A stretch of DNA of 64,000 bases, taken from CAKVOD01 sp964606505 (GTDB lineage Bacteria; Bacillota; Clostridia; Christensenellales; UBA1242). The position numbers were made by a program, and so were the translations under genes. The DNA is taken from the NCBI GenBank assembly GCA_964606505.1, contig CAZSGM010000006.1, forward strand, positions 45,838 through 109,837, written 5' to 3'. Numbering within the stretch: the first letter of the stretch is position 1; every line of letters begins with the position of its first letter. Under the pieces are notes generated by a model. It searched no databases, was not told the DNA's origin, and worked only from the letters and a program-made list of their open reading frames with translations. Below, piece after piece: positions 55,438 to 63,992 of this stretch.

Positions 55438-56913
55438 ATGAAAAAAGCAGTTATTTACGCACGATTTTCTAGCGATAAACAAACCGAGCAATCTATCGAA
55501 GAACAAGTGCGCGTATGTAAAAAATTTGCACAAGAGAACGATATGATTATAATCGATACATACTGCGACCGCGCAATCTCTGGACGCACCGACCATCGCC
55601 CCGCTTTCCAAAAAATGCTAAAAGACAGCACTAGCAATTTATTTGACTATGTTATAGTTTGCAAATTGGATAGGTTTGCACGCAATAGATATGATAGCGC
55701 AATAAATAAAGCAACACTTAAGAAAAATGGCGTAAAATTGCTTTCTGCGGTAGAAAATATTACTGACAGCCCTGAGGGTATAATTTTGGAGAGTATGCTT
55801 GAAGGTATGGCGGAATACTATTCTGTTGAACTTGCACAAAAAGTAAAACGCGGGCAATTTGAAACACTACAAAAGAAGAAATTTTTAGGTGGTTATGTGC
55901 CATTCGGTTACAAAATTAAAAATCAGCAATATGTGATTAATCCCAATCAAGCTGAAATTGTAAAAGATATTTTTAGTAATTATGTGAATGGGGCTAGAGT
56001 AATAGACATTGTGGATAAATTAAATTCTCAACACATATACAACAACAATGGCAATCTTTTTACAAAGAGCACCATCACACATATGTTAAAAAACAAAAAA
56101 TATATAGGCATTCTAACTTATGGAGCGGACGAATACGACAACTACCTACCCGCAATAATTGATAAGGCAACATTTGAGAATGCACAGAGGAAAATAAGTA
56201 TGAAATGTCATAGAGAAAATAAATCCAATGTAATTTATATGTTAAGTGGTAAATTATACTGCGGATACTGCAATTCATTAATGACTGGCGAAACTGGGAC
56301 AAGCCACACAGGAACAGTGTACAACTACTACAAATGCTTTTCAAAGAAAAAACACAAGGATTGTAGCAAAGCAAATATCTCCAAGGCATATATAGAGAAA
56401 TTCGTTGCTACCCTTGCATTAAATTTGGTATTGCAACCAGAAACGCGCAAAAATATAATTGATGCCATAATCAAAATACAAGACGAGGAAGAAACCACAA
56501 GCGCAATTCCTTTACTATTGGAACAAAAGCAAAATGTGGAAAAGCAAAAAAGAAATATTATAAACGCAATTAAAAATGGAATATTCGACGCCACAATGAA
56601 AGATGAATTAGCTCAACTGGATACCGAATTAGGTGAAATAGAACTAAAGATTTCCCAAGAAGAATTGCAAAAAACACTTAAAATGACTGCGGAACAAATT
56701 GACTTTTGGTTTTCTCAATTTGAAGACGTAGACCTAACAGATGAGACAATGATACAAAACGTAATTGACACATTCATAAAAAAAGTCGTCCTCTACGACG
56801 ACAAAATTGAAATAATTTGTAACACCTCCAACAATAACACAATAGTATGCGAAACTGATTGCGCAAGTGAAAAGGTTCAAATTAAGACCACTGGCTCCTC
56901 GAGTAGGATTTGA
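55438..56913 (+). CDS. int: Large serine recombinase (integrase)
   Basis: The 491-residue protein has the resolvase catalytic domain with YARFSSDKQ (nucleophile S11), the RDRP-like LDRFARNRYD motif and the recombinase domain (GYVPFGYKI). It also has a zinc ribbon (about 275-313, CGYCNS...CFSKKKHKDCSK) and a C-terminal coiled coil (about 355-430). It integrates and, with a directionality factor, excises the prophage. AGGAG precedes the ATG. The last codons and the stop TGA lie inside the 3' end of tRNA-Asn on the other strand, so the integration point is here. Confidence 0.9.
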   Translation: MKKAVIYARFSSDKQTEQSIEEQVRVCKKFAQENDMIIIDTYCDRAISGRTDHRPAFQKMLKDSTSNLFDYVIVCKLDRFARNRYDSAINKATLKKNGVKLLSAVENITDSPEGIILESMLEGMAEYYSVELAQKVKRGQFETLQKKKFLGGYVPFGYKIKNQQYVINPNQAEIVKDIFSNYVNGARVIDIVDKLNSQHIYNNNGNLFTKSTITHMLKNKKYIGILTYGADEYDNYLPAIIDKATFENAQRKISMKCHRENKSNVIYMLSGKLYCGYCNSLMTGETGTSHTGTVYNYYKCFSKKKHKDCSKANISKAYIEKFVATLALNLVLQPETRKNIIDAIIKIQDEEETTSAIPLLLEQKQNVEKQKRNIINAIKNGIFDATMKDELAQLDTELGEIELKISQEELQKTLKMTAEQIDFWFSQFEDVDLTDETMIQNVIDTFIKKVVLYDDKIEIICNTSNNNTIVCETDCASEKVQIKTTGSSSRI

Positions 56914-56966
56914 ACCTACGACCTATCGGTTAACAGCCGAGTGCTCCACCGCTGAGCTATCGAGGA
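56892..56966 (-). tRNA. tRNA-Asn (GTT), attachment gene
   Basis: A complete cloverleaf: acceptor TCCTCGA/TCGAGGA, D-arm GCTC...GAGC, anticodon CTGTTAA, T-arm GTAGG TTCAAAT CCTAC, with encoded CCA. The integrase gene overlaps its 3' end by 22 bases on the opposite strand. Confidence 0.95.
56908..56916. other. Candidate right attachment core (attR)
   Basis: ATTTGAACC, in the T-loop part of tRNA-Asn, contains the integrase stop codon and recurs directly at 18218-18226. See the left core for limits of this reading. Confidence 0.3.
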
Positions 56967-56986
56967 ATGTTTTTTATTACTCCGCT

Positions 56987-57015
56987 AGTATAACAAATTT
57001 TACGCGCGTTGTCAA
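56987..57015 (-). promoter_or_regulatory. tRNA-Asn promoter
   Basis: TTGACA (57010-57015), 17 bases and TATACT (56987-56992) with an extended TGT on the minus strand. Confidence 0.8.
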
Positions 57016-57021
57016 CTGTTT

Positions 57022-57201
57022 TTATTTAAGTTTTTCAAAAAAACTTCTTTTTTTATTTTTGCCAACTTTTAAGACTTTAATCTTTTGCAATCGCCAAATA
57101 TAAAAATCGACAACTTCTTCAATCTGCCGTTCAGTAAATGGGTAACTGCAACGTGCGCGGCACTCAGAAAACGCCTTTCGCGCAATAAATAAAGGAAACA
57201 A
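57022..57201 (-). CDS. Possible small basic protein (59 residues)
   Basis: Reading from TTG 57201, MFPLFIARKAFSECRARC, then FTERQIEEVVDFYIWRLQ and a Lys-rich end. The sequence looks protein-like, but the start lies in a 9-bp hairpin (57191-57199 with 57212-57220) that also holds the AAAGGA site about 14 bases away. It ends seven bases before the tRNA-Asn promoter. Uncertain. Confidence 0.3.
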   Translation of the reverse strand: MFPLFIARKAFSECRARCSYPFTERQIEEVVDFYIWRLQKIKVLKVGKNKKRSFFEKLK

Positions 57202-57372
57202 TAACCAAACCGTTTCCTTTTGTATTCATAGTGTATCTACTATGATTAAATCCCCCCATTCCCCCAAATGAAATTAGTTGGCAAATATGCCCCCACATTT
57301 TAATTTTACTGTTATTTCCCCCTGAAATAGCCCAAATTCTTTCCCCAAAATACCCCCCCTGCCAACTAATTC
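57186..57372 (-). ncRNA. Candidate G-tract leader RNA
   Basis: From a strong leftward promoter the transcript would start at one arm of a perfect 12-bp inverted repeat (57360-57371 with 57272-57283). It carries runs of 7, 4, 3, 5 and 5 G inside the loop, and two more G-runs (5 and 6) after it. A hairpin at 57191-57220 ends it or controls the small ORF that follows. No homologue is known to me. Confidence 0.35.
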
Positions 57373-57378
57373 ATTGTT

Positions 57379-57407
57379 ATTATAGCACATAAAAATTCAA
57401 AAAGCAA
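57379..57407 (-). promoter_or_regulatory. Leftward promoter of G-tract leader
   Basis: TTGCTT (57402-57407), 17 bases and TATAAT (57379-57384) with an extended TGC on the minus strand. It has no protein gene directly downstream. Confidence 0.5.
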
Positions 57408-57666
57408 TACCCTTTTAAAAAAAACCTTTAAAAAAACTTAAAAAGTTGCAAAAAACAGGAAAATATAGGTTACTTCGCAAAAAAAACTCAATATTTAGCA
57501 CATTCCCCCCCCTTTTTTTTTGCGACCGCAAAAACTGTAGTCGCGCTTCTCTCAACATTTCGTCCAATATCCTGTCCAAATCTCACCCCTAAAAAAGTTT
57601 ACTCTAAATTTCCCAAAAAGTTTTTTACCTCTAAACGCAAAAAATTCGGGACTTAGATAAAAACAA
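57408..57666. other. Intergenic region with homopolymer runs
   Basis: No gene seen. It contains runs of A and an eight-C run next to T-runs (about 57505-57520), and a short GCGAC/GTCGC hairpin. Confidence 0.5.
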
Positions 57667-57695
57667 TTGACAAAGCCACATAAATGTGATATCAT
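57667..57695 (+). promoter_or_regulatory. Promoter of large structured RNA and tRNA-Thr
   Basis: TTGACA (57667-57672), 17 bases and TATCAT (57690-57695) with an extended TGA. It faces the RNA at 57702-58210. Confidence 0.75.
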
Positions 57696-57701
57696 AGTGG
57701 T

Positions 57702-58210
57702 AAGTCGTACGACTAGCCTAAACAGATATGAGCCAACCAACTCGGCAATTTGGGATAACTGTATAAACCACCCAAACCTGCTTAAATCACTCTCCAATAA
57801 TAATGTATTATTAAAGTATTTGTTTAGGTTTTGACAGATCAACTTTATAGTGCTTACCTATTTGTTGGTTGATAACGGTAAGCGAATTAAGAACTAGGTT
57901 GACAATCATTGACTAGGTTTCCCGTCTAGTTAATCGATCAGTTGCACGACAGCCCCGATTAATTATAAAGTTTACATTAAGCGCCCCTACTTGTTGTTAT
58001 AACTCAGCAAGCGGAGCGCAATTGGGGCAAAATTAGCCAATTTACGTACTAACGTTTAGATAACGCCAAAAGTCTGCATTATGAAAAATAGTTCAGCAGG
58101 CAGAACCCCGCCTTGGCAGGACTTGGTTGACACTCTCAAAATAGTCAAAACAACGCAGACTATAGCACTTGCCGTTATGACTCCGTAGAAGGAGCTCCAC
58201 CTTGGTAAGA
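57702..58210 (+). ncRNA. Large ornate noncoding RNA, ROOL/GOLLD-like candidate
   Basis: About 510 nt without a credible ORF, but full of long perfect pairings: 57717-57724 with 57821-57828; 57841-57849 with 57964-57972 (9 bp), enclosing 57852-57858 with 57877-57883 and 57930-57936 with 57956-57962; 57983-57987 with 58024-58028; and 58071-58077 with 58155-58161. Local hairpins lie at 57796-57812 and 58181-58194. It has its own consensus promoter and shares a terminator with tRNA-Thr. Size (ROOL averages about 580 nt), tRNA neighbours and a nearby prophage are the known hallmarks of ROOL and GOLLD RNAs, which form large RNA-only complexes of unknown role. I cannot check the family model. A tRNA-like stretch near 58171-58208 resembles the 5' half of tRNA-Thr. 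Confidence 0.6.
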
Positions 58211-58271
58211 CACAAAAAACACTTTTTAACCACTCGAATTAACCGCAAAAATCAATCAAAAAACAGCACAT

Positions 58272-58346
58272 GCTGGTGTGGCTCAGCGGTAGAGCACCAC
58301 CTTGGTAAGGTGGGGGTCACGGGTCCGATTCCCGTCACCAGCCCCA
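58272..58346 (+). tRNA. tRNA-Thr (GGT)
   Basis: Acceptor GCTGGTG/CACCAGC, D-arm GCTC...GAGC, anticodon stem CCACC/GGTGG with loop TTGGTAA, T-arm ACGGG TCCGATT CCCGT and encoded CCA. No own promoter is evident in the 60 bases upstream, so it is probably cut from the structured-RNA transcript. Confidence 0.95.
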
Positions 58347-58348
58347 TT

Positions 58349-58375
58349 AAAGACGGCTATGCTGTCTTTTTTATT
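58349..58375 (+). terminator. Terminator of structured RNA/tRNA-Thr unit
   Basis: AAAGACGGC (58349-58357) pairs with GCTGTCTTT (58361-58369), three-base loop, one G-U, followed by T-rich sequence, three bases after the tRNA. Confidence 0.85.
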
Positions 58376-58928
58376 TTATATTGCGGAAATTAGCGCAAGG
58401 CCCTTGCCCTGTCGAGCCCAGCCCACGAAAAAAATGCTCTCGGCTTTTGCTAAAAACTTGCCACTGGCAACTTTTCTTTACACGTCGCCCACCCAGCTCC
58501 ATTCATTTCCCCCTTGAAAACCATAGAAAAATAGGCACTTGTATAAATACAAGAGAAAAAGTTGCAATGTAAAAACTTTAATTTCCATCACTAGAACATT
58601 AGAAATAACACTATCTGGTTTTTGATAATCTTATTTTAGAAAGCGAAGAATTGAACTTAGATTAAAACAATAACACTCCTACGATAAATTGCCATTTTTT
58701 ATTGAGGAGTGTTTATTATGCAAAAATATTGTTAACTTCATTCATTTGCAACCCATTATATCATTATTAAATTTGTGCAAACTGCGAAGAAATAACAGCA
58801 TAAAGAGCGAAGGAAGTAATGGTTAACCTTCAATGATCAACGAGGCTATCCCGCGATTTTCTTGCAATAAAAAATACAGAAGCATTTAATCCTTAGTGCG
58901 TTTATATTTATAAAGCAAGTAAAACATT
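58376..58928. other. Intergenic region with one strong hairpin
   Basis: No gene seen. AACACTCCT (58672-58680) pairs with AGGAGTGTT (58705-58713), flanking a T-run loop. Its role is unknown. Confidence 0.45.
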
Positions 58929-58956
58929 TTGATTGCAACAGTTTTTATGCTATAAT
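58929..58956 (+). promoter_or_regulatory. thyA-folA promoter
   Basis: TTGATT (58929-58934), 16 bases and TATAAT (58951-58956) with an extended TGC. The thyA ATG follows 42 bases later. Confidence 0.65.
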
Positions 58957-58998
58957 GATTTTATGTTATAATAATAGAAAGGATAAAGGAGAATTGAT

Positions 58999-59829
58999 AT
59001 GAGCATAGCTGATAAATATTTCGTTAAAAATTGCGCCACCATTTTAAAACATGGATACAGCGATAACTCTTTTGAGGTTAGACCAAAATGGTTAGATGGA
59101 ACACCTGCGCACACAATAAAAAGCTTTTGTATAGTTAATAGATATGATTTATCTAAAGAATTTCCTATTTTAACAATAAGAAAAACAGCTTTTAAAAATT
59201 GTGTTGATGAACTACTTTGGATTTGGCAAAAAAAGAGCAATAATGTTAAAGACTTAAATAGCCACATTTGGGATAGTTGGGCAGACGATGAGGGTTCTAT
59301 TGGTAAAGCATATGGGTATCAGTTAGGAGTAAAACATAAATATCCAGAGGGCGAATTTGACCAAGTTGATAGAATTCTATATGATTTAAAACACAACAAA
59401 AACTCTAGGAGAATTATTACAAACATTTATAACCACCACGACTTAAACGAAATGAATCTCTACCCTTGCGCATACAGTTTAACACTTAACGTAACTGGCA
59501 ACAAATTAAACGCTATATTAAACCAACGTTCTCAGGATATGCTCACTGCAAACAATTGGAATGTTTGTCAATATGCCGTTCTTGTACATATGCTTGCACA
59601 AGTTAGCGATTTAGAAGTTGGCGAATTTGTGCACGTTATAGCAGACGCACACATTTACGATAGACACATAAAAGATGTTAAAGAAATTATGAAACATAAA
59701 AAATATAAGGCACCAAAATTTATCATTGACAAATCCATAAAGAATTTTTACGATTTCACGGTTGATAGTTTTTCGCTTGAAAACTATAAGTATAACACTA
59801 AAAAATATAAAATTGAGGTAGCCGTATAA
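58999..59829 (+). CDS. thyA: Thymidylate synthase
   Basis: The 276-residue protein converts dUMP to dTMP with methylene-tetrahydrofolate. It has the nucleophile C157 in LYPCAYSL, the phosphate-binding SRR (136-138), QRSQDM and the C-terminal KIEVAV. AAAGGAG precedes the ATG. It overlaps folA by one base (TAATG), giving the usual dTMP-folate pair. It lies outside the presumed prophage end, though phages also carry such genes. Confidence 0.95.
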   Translation: MSIADKYFVKNCATILKHGYSDNSFEVRPKWLDGTPAHTIKSFCIVNRYDLSKEFPILTIRKTAFKNCVDELLWIWQKKSNNVKDLNSHIWDSWADDEGSIGKAYGYQLGVKHKYPEGEFDQVDRILYDLKHNKNSRRIITNIYNHHDLNEMNLYPCAYSLTLNVTGNKLNAILNQRSQDMLTANNWNVCQYAVLVHMLAQVSDLEVGEFVHVIADAHIYDRHIKDVKEIMKHKKYKAPKFIIDKSIKNFYDFTVDSFSLENYKYNTKKYKIEVAV

Positions 59830-60368
59830 TGAATTTAATCATTGCAATTGATGATAATTTAGGTATTGGTTACAATGGAAATTTGCTTTACCATATATCA
59901 AGTGATTTAAAATATTTTAAAAAACTCACAACTGGAAAAATTGTTGTTATGGGCAAAGGTACATATCAATCTTTACCAAAAAAACCTTTGCCTAACAGAG
60001 TTAACATTGTTTTGAGCTCCTCAAGTTGTCCCCAAGAAGATGTTATAGTGTGCAAAAACAAAGAAGAACTATTTAATAAATTACACGAATACAATACAGA
60101 AGATGTTTTTGTTATAGGAGGTGCAAGCATATACAAAATGCTGCTACCTTATTGCGCTATTGCATATGTAACAAAAATTCACGAAAAAACCACAGCCGAT
60201 ACTTTTTTTGAAGATTTTGATTCTTTAAAAAATTGGGCATTACTTAACACAAGCGACACATTTCAAGAAAATAATATTAATTTTGAATTCTCCGTCTATA
60301 AAAATCTACACCCAACTCCCTTGCCCTTGCCTAAGTCCATCGAAAACCAAAACAATAAATGCCTCTAA
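59829..60368 (+). CDS. folA: Dihydrofolate reductase
   Basis: The 179-residue protein regenerates tetrahydrofolate for thyA. It has GIGYNGNLLYHISSDLKYFKKLT; the usual LPW is LLY, so the conserved tryptophan is missing while the substrate-binding Asp (SSD) is kept. MGKGTYQSLP and VIGGASIYK are the NADPH-binding motifs. The C-terminus is about 15 residues longer than usual and ends in a Pro/Asn-rich tail. Trimethoprim response cannot be judged from this. Confidence 0.9.
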   Translation: MNLIIAIDDNLGIGYNGNLLYHISSDLKYFKKLTTGKIVVMGKGTYQSLPKKPLPNRVNIVLSSSSCPQEDVIVCKNKEELFNKLHEYNTEDVFVIGGASIYKMLLPYCAIAYVTKIHEKTTADTFFEDFDSLKNWALLNTSDTFQENNINFEFSVYKNLHPTPLPLPKSIENQNNKCL

Positions 60369-60373
60369 CATAA

Positions 60374-60401
60374 AGACCAAGCGTTTTAAAGCACTTGGTC
60401 T
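60374..60401. terminator. Hairpin after folA
   Basis: AGACCAAG (60374-60381) pairs with CTTGGTCT (60394-60401), loop 12. The T-run is poor on the plus strand, so termination may be weak. Confidence 0.45.
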
Positions 60402-60583
60402 ATATCGCCGACTAAAGATATTGAAACAAGAGTCCAAACAATTATAGAAGAACTAATCACCAACAATTTAACGATAGTTAGCAGACTTGCAAACCCTGTA
60501 GCACAATATAGCACAAAAAATAACAAGATAAAGCTACATCGCAAAAACCTTTTGCTTTTCTTGCAAGTAAGAACTCTGCCCAT
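60386..60583 (-). CDS. Possible small membrane protein
   Basis: The 65-residue frame has two hydrophobic segments (about 16-35 and 37-58), but no ribosome binding site. It may be chance. The stretch 60584-60887 has no other gene that I can see. Confidence 0.25.
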   Translation of the reverse strand: MGRVLTCKKSKRFLRCSFILLFFVLYCATGFASLLTIVKLLVISSSIIVWTLVSISLVGDIDQVL

Positions 60584-60887
60584 TTAGCCTAGTTCTTCGC
60601 ATTTAGTTTTTTCATTATTTTGCCCCATCCTCATTGTGCGTTTCGGCTGACATTCAGCAAAATATGAAAGTGTTTTTGCTCCTTTCCCTCATTTTACACT
60701 TCAACTGCCATTCCTTCCCCATGTGGAAGTACTTTTGTTTCCTTAATTCCCCCCTCTCTTCTCCCTGCTTTCGCTTTTCAATTAGTATACTCCACAAAAA
60801 AGTCAATAAGCTTAAATAAAAATCAAAGAAAAATGGAATTAATGAAAAGTTTTTTAAAGATTAATACCTATATGTTATATTTTTTAT

Positions 60888-63800
60888 TTAACCTATTCCA
60901 AAAAATCTCTCAAAGAATTGCTTTAGCCGTTCAATTACACCTCGCTTCTTCTTTTCTCGAGTGCCGCCAAACCTTGACATCGGTGGCAAAATTTTGTCTA
61001 AATCTGTTCCCATTGTTTTCATAACCCCATCTCGAAACGAGTATTCAATAAATTTACGAGTTTCCTTTTCTTTTAATCCCATTTCTGTAATAATTGATAC
61101 AAGTTCAAGTTCTTTTTGTTTAGCAACATACTCGCGCCATTCAAGTAACACGTCATCTACTTCATTTATTCCCGCAATAAAGTTCTTAATAAGCGCCTTC
61201 TTACTTCTAAGTTCCAAACTTGAATCGATTGCTTTGTTAATTGAAATGAGGATACTTTTATCTTCGCAATGGCTATCGTGATATTTTTTAACCAGCAACA
61301 AGATGTAGTCGATATTTATTTCGACTTGCTTAATAAGTTCTATTTCAAAAATAATATCATTAACAATATCTTCCTTTTGATATTCTTCTCGATGTTTCTT
61401 CCACTCCAAGTAAAAGTCGTTGTACCTGCTCAAATAGTCTTGCATTTCGCCGTCGGTCAAAATCTCATTCCCCTCAAACTCATCAAATGAAAACAACAAG
61501 TTCCGCATTCGCAAAATCGCGCCAAACAATCCGATAAAATCCTTTTGCGCCCTTTCCCCTATGATACAAGGCTCACTTAACGGATACTTTGTTTTAAGTT
61601 CGCCCACTAAATCCTTGTAACCCTCGTTGTACTCGCCCGCCTCATCAATGTAACCGTTATAATAGTCCTTGTAGCCTTTTAGCAAACAAATTCCGCCCGC
61701 CTCCCTATCTCCAAATAACGCAATAGCAGCATCTGTTCGCCTTATCAAGTTCCTAAAGCACACTACGTTCCCAAATGTTTTGATTGAGTTCAAAATTCGG
61801 TTCGTCCTCGAAAATGCCTGAATTAGCCCATGCGCCTTCAAATTTTTATCCACCCACAACGTATTGAGCGTTGTAGCATCAAACCCAGTCAAGAACATAT
61901 TCACAACAATCAAAAGGTCAATTTCTTTATTCTTCATACGAAGTGAAACATCTTTATAATAGTTTTGAAATTTATCGCTAGAAGTATCATAATTTGTCTT
62001 AAACATTTCATTATAATCTTTGATAGCGTCTTCCAAGAAATCGCGAGAAGATTTATCAAGTGCAGAAGTATCCTCACTGTTTTCTTCCATTAAAAGTGAG
62101 TCATCCACCGCCTCATTCGTTGCATAACTATAAATTAGCGCAACTTTTATCCTTTTTGATGGATTTTCCTCCATTTGTCGTTTGAACTCAGTGTAATAAA
62201 GCTTTGCCATCCCCACAGAAGCTACGCAAAAAATTGAGTTGAACCCGCTAAGCCTTAGTTTCTGCTTAACTTCTTCAATTCTGTTTGTATCTTTCGCGCT
62301 CGCAACCTGTGCAATATTTATAAGGCTGTTGTAGGTGTAACTCTTCTCGTTTCTGTATGTTTTTTGGTTGAAATGCGTCAAAATATAGTCGGTAACCATA
62401 CTTATTCTTTCCGGAGCTAAAAACGGTCGCTCCCTATTAATGTCAGTAACCAGTTTATCGTCAATATCAGGCTCTTCATCCATAGTTTTAATATAATCAA
62501 CCCTAAACGGCAAAACATTTTTATCGTTAATAGCATCAACTATTGTGTAAGTATGTAACTTATCGCCAAATGCCTGTTCTGTCGTTTTTAAGTCAAAGTT
62601 TTTACCCCTACCATTGGCATTTACTGCAAAAATTGGCGTTCCAGTAAAACCAAATAAATGATATTTTTTAAACGAACGAACAATCGCTCTGTGCATATCC
62701 CCAAATTGAGAACGGTGGCACTCGTCAAATATAATTACACAATGCTTGTTGTAAACTTCGTGTTCTTTATGCTTTTTAATAAAACTATCCAACTTTTGAA
62801 TAGTTGTGATTATTATTCTTGCATTAGGATTTTCTAGTTGCTTTTTTAATACAGCAGTTGAAGTATTGCTGTTCGCTGCACCCTTTTCAAAACGGTCATA
62901 CTCTTTCATCGTTTGATAGTCCAAATCTTTTCTATCAACAACAAATAAAACTTTATCTATATATGGCAGTTTTGTTGCAAGTTGCGCAGTTTTGAATGAT
63001 GTCAATGTTTTCCCACTCCCAGTTGTATGCCAAACATATCCACCAGCCTTAATGCCCCCATAAGTTTTGTAATTATTGCTAATTTCAATGCGATTAATTA
63101 TTCTTTCTGTTGCAACAATTTGATATGGTCGCATAACAAGTAATAACTTTTCAGAAGTGAATACGCAGTATTTAGTTAAAATATTAAGAAGTGTGTGCTT
63201 TGAAAAGAAAGTTTTTGTAAAGTCAATTAAGTCAGGTATTATTCTGTTGTTTCCGTCAGCCCAAAACGAAGTAAATTCAAAACTATTGCTAGTTTTTTCT
63301 TTATTAGTTTTTTGTGCATTAGCGTCTTTAATATGATTCCATCTTGTGCTATTAGAATAATACTTTGTATTTGTTCCATTGGAAATTACAAAGATTTGCA
63401 CATATTCAAATAGACCAGAAGTTTTAGTCTTGTCGCAAGACGCCCAAAAACTTTCTCTTTGATATCTGTCTATTTGATTAAATGCTTCACGAATAGGAAC
63501 ACCCCTACGCTTTAATTCAATATGAACAAGTGGAAAACCATTGACTAAAATAGTTACATCATATCTATTATCATGCAACCCGTCATTATTCACATATTGA
63601 TTGATAACTTGCAATTTATTTTCGTGAATATTCTCTTTATCAATCAAAGTAATATTTTTTGTAGAGCCATCATCCATCTTAAAAGCAATACGACTTTGCT
63701 CTTGAATTTTGCTAGTTTTTTCTACAATACCTTCATTGGCATTCGCAAGTTGCTCAACAAAAAGTCGTTCCCATTCTTTATCTGTGAACTTCAATTTGTT

Positions 63801-63992
63801 TAATTCTTCAAGTTTCACACGCAAATTTACGATTAAATCTTTTTCCGACTTAATAGGTAAATATTCATAACTTTGTTGTTGTAACATTTCTATAAACTTT
63901 TTTTCAAGTTCTGCTTCGCTTTGATACGCATCTGAACGAACCTTATCCGATTTATATTCTGTTACAACAGTACTTTCATTTGACTGTGCCAC
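60888..63992 (-). CDS. hsdR: Type I restriction enzyme, R subunit
   Basis: The 1034-residue protein matches the EcoR124I-type HsdR. Its nuclease has D145, E159 and K161 (YDVTILV...HIELKRRG), with the QxxxY motif QIDRY. The motor has Walker A GSGKT (325-329) and DECHRSQ, with FTGTPIF and QAFSRTNR as later helicase motifs. A helical C-terminus binds the methylase core. It translocates DNA and cuts unmethylated foreign DNA. The ATG is eight bases from the window edge, so upstream context and a possible longer start cannot be seen; hsdM and hsdS are expected beyond the edge. Confidence 0.93.
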   Translation of the reverse strand: MAQSNESTVVTEYKSDKVRSDAYQSEAELEKKFIEMLQQQSYEYLPIKSEKDLIVNLRVKLEELNKLKFTDKEWERLFVEQLANANEGIVEKTSKIQEQSRIAFKMDDGSTKNITLIDKENIHENKLQVINQYVNNDGLHDNRYDVTILVNGFPLVHIELKRRGVPIREAFNQIDRYQRESFWASCDKTKTSGLFEYVQIFVISNGTNTKYYSNSTRWNHIKDANAQKTNKEKTSNSFEFTSFWADGNNRIIPDLIDFTKTFFSKHTLLNILTKYCVFTSEKLLLVMRPYQIVATERIINRIEISNNYKTYGGIKAGGYVWHTTGSGKTLTSFKTAQLATKLPYIDKVLFVVDRKDLDYQTMKEYDRFEKGAANSNTSTAVLKKQLENPNARIIITTIQKLDSFIKKHKEHEVYNKHCVIIFDECHRSQFGDMHRAIVRSFKKYHLFGFTGTPIFAVNANGRGKNFDLKTTEQAFGDKLHTYTIVDAINDKNVLPFRVDYIKTMDEEPDIDDKLVTDINRERPFLAPERISMVTDYILTHFNQKTYRNEKSYTYNSLINIAQVASAKDTNRIEEVKQKLRLSGFNSIFCVASVGMAKLYYTEFKRQMEENPSKRIKVALIYSYATNEAVDDSLLMEENSEDTSALDKSSRDFLEDAIKDYNEMFKTNYDTSSDKFQNYYKDVSLRMKNKEIDLLIVVNMFLTGFDATTLNTLWVDKNLKAHGLIQAFSRTNRILNSIKTFGNVVCFRNLIRRTDAAIALFGDREAGGICLLKGYKDYYNGYIDEAGEYNEGYKDLVGELKTKYPLSEPCIIGERAQKDFIGLFGAILRMRNLLFSFDEFEGNEILTDGEMQDYLSRYNDFYLEWKKHREEYQKEDIVNDIIFEIELIKQVEINIDYILLLVKKYHDSHCEDKSILISINKAIDSSLELRSKKALIKNFIAGINEVDDVLLEWREYVAKQKELELVSIITEMGLKEKETRKFIEYSFRDGVMKTMGTDLDKILPPMSRFGGTREKKKRGVIERLKQFFERFFGIG

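Larger units (their letters stand above)
18218..56916. mobile_element. Prophage, podovirus-like, with large serine integrase
   Basis: Terminase, portal, scaffold, N4-gp56-type capsid protein, adaptor, tail, replication/recombination genes, CI/Cro switch and integrase are all present in phage order. Nearly all genes read leftward. There is no tape measure or tail sheath, and a large tail-nozzle-type protein plus a giant polyvalent protein suggest a short-tailed virion. The boundaries are approximate: the right end is the integrase/tRNA-Asn junction and the left end is inferred from a 9-bp repeat. No endolysin is recognised. No structural gene is visibly broken, so it may be inducible. Confidence 0.9.

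Noticed and set aside
56867..57103. A 78-residue plus-strand frame containing RVGFEPTTYRLTAECSTAEL
   Set aside because: This is the well-known false translation of the complement of a tRNA gene, here tRNA-Asn.
57272..57371. 6S RNA, suggested by size and closing stem
   Set aside because: The loop is G-rich with few C, so the long internal helix of 6S RNA cannot form.
57552..57842. A 96-residue minus-strand frame
   Set aside because: It lies across the promoter and start of the structured RNA, lacks a ribosome binding site and has no protein-like pattern.
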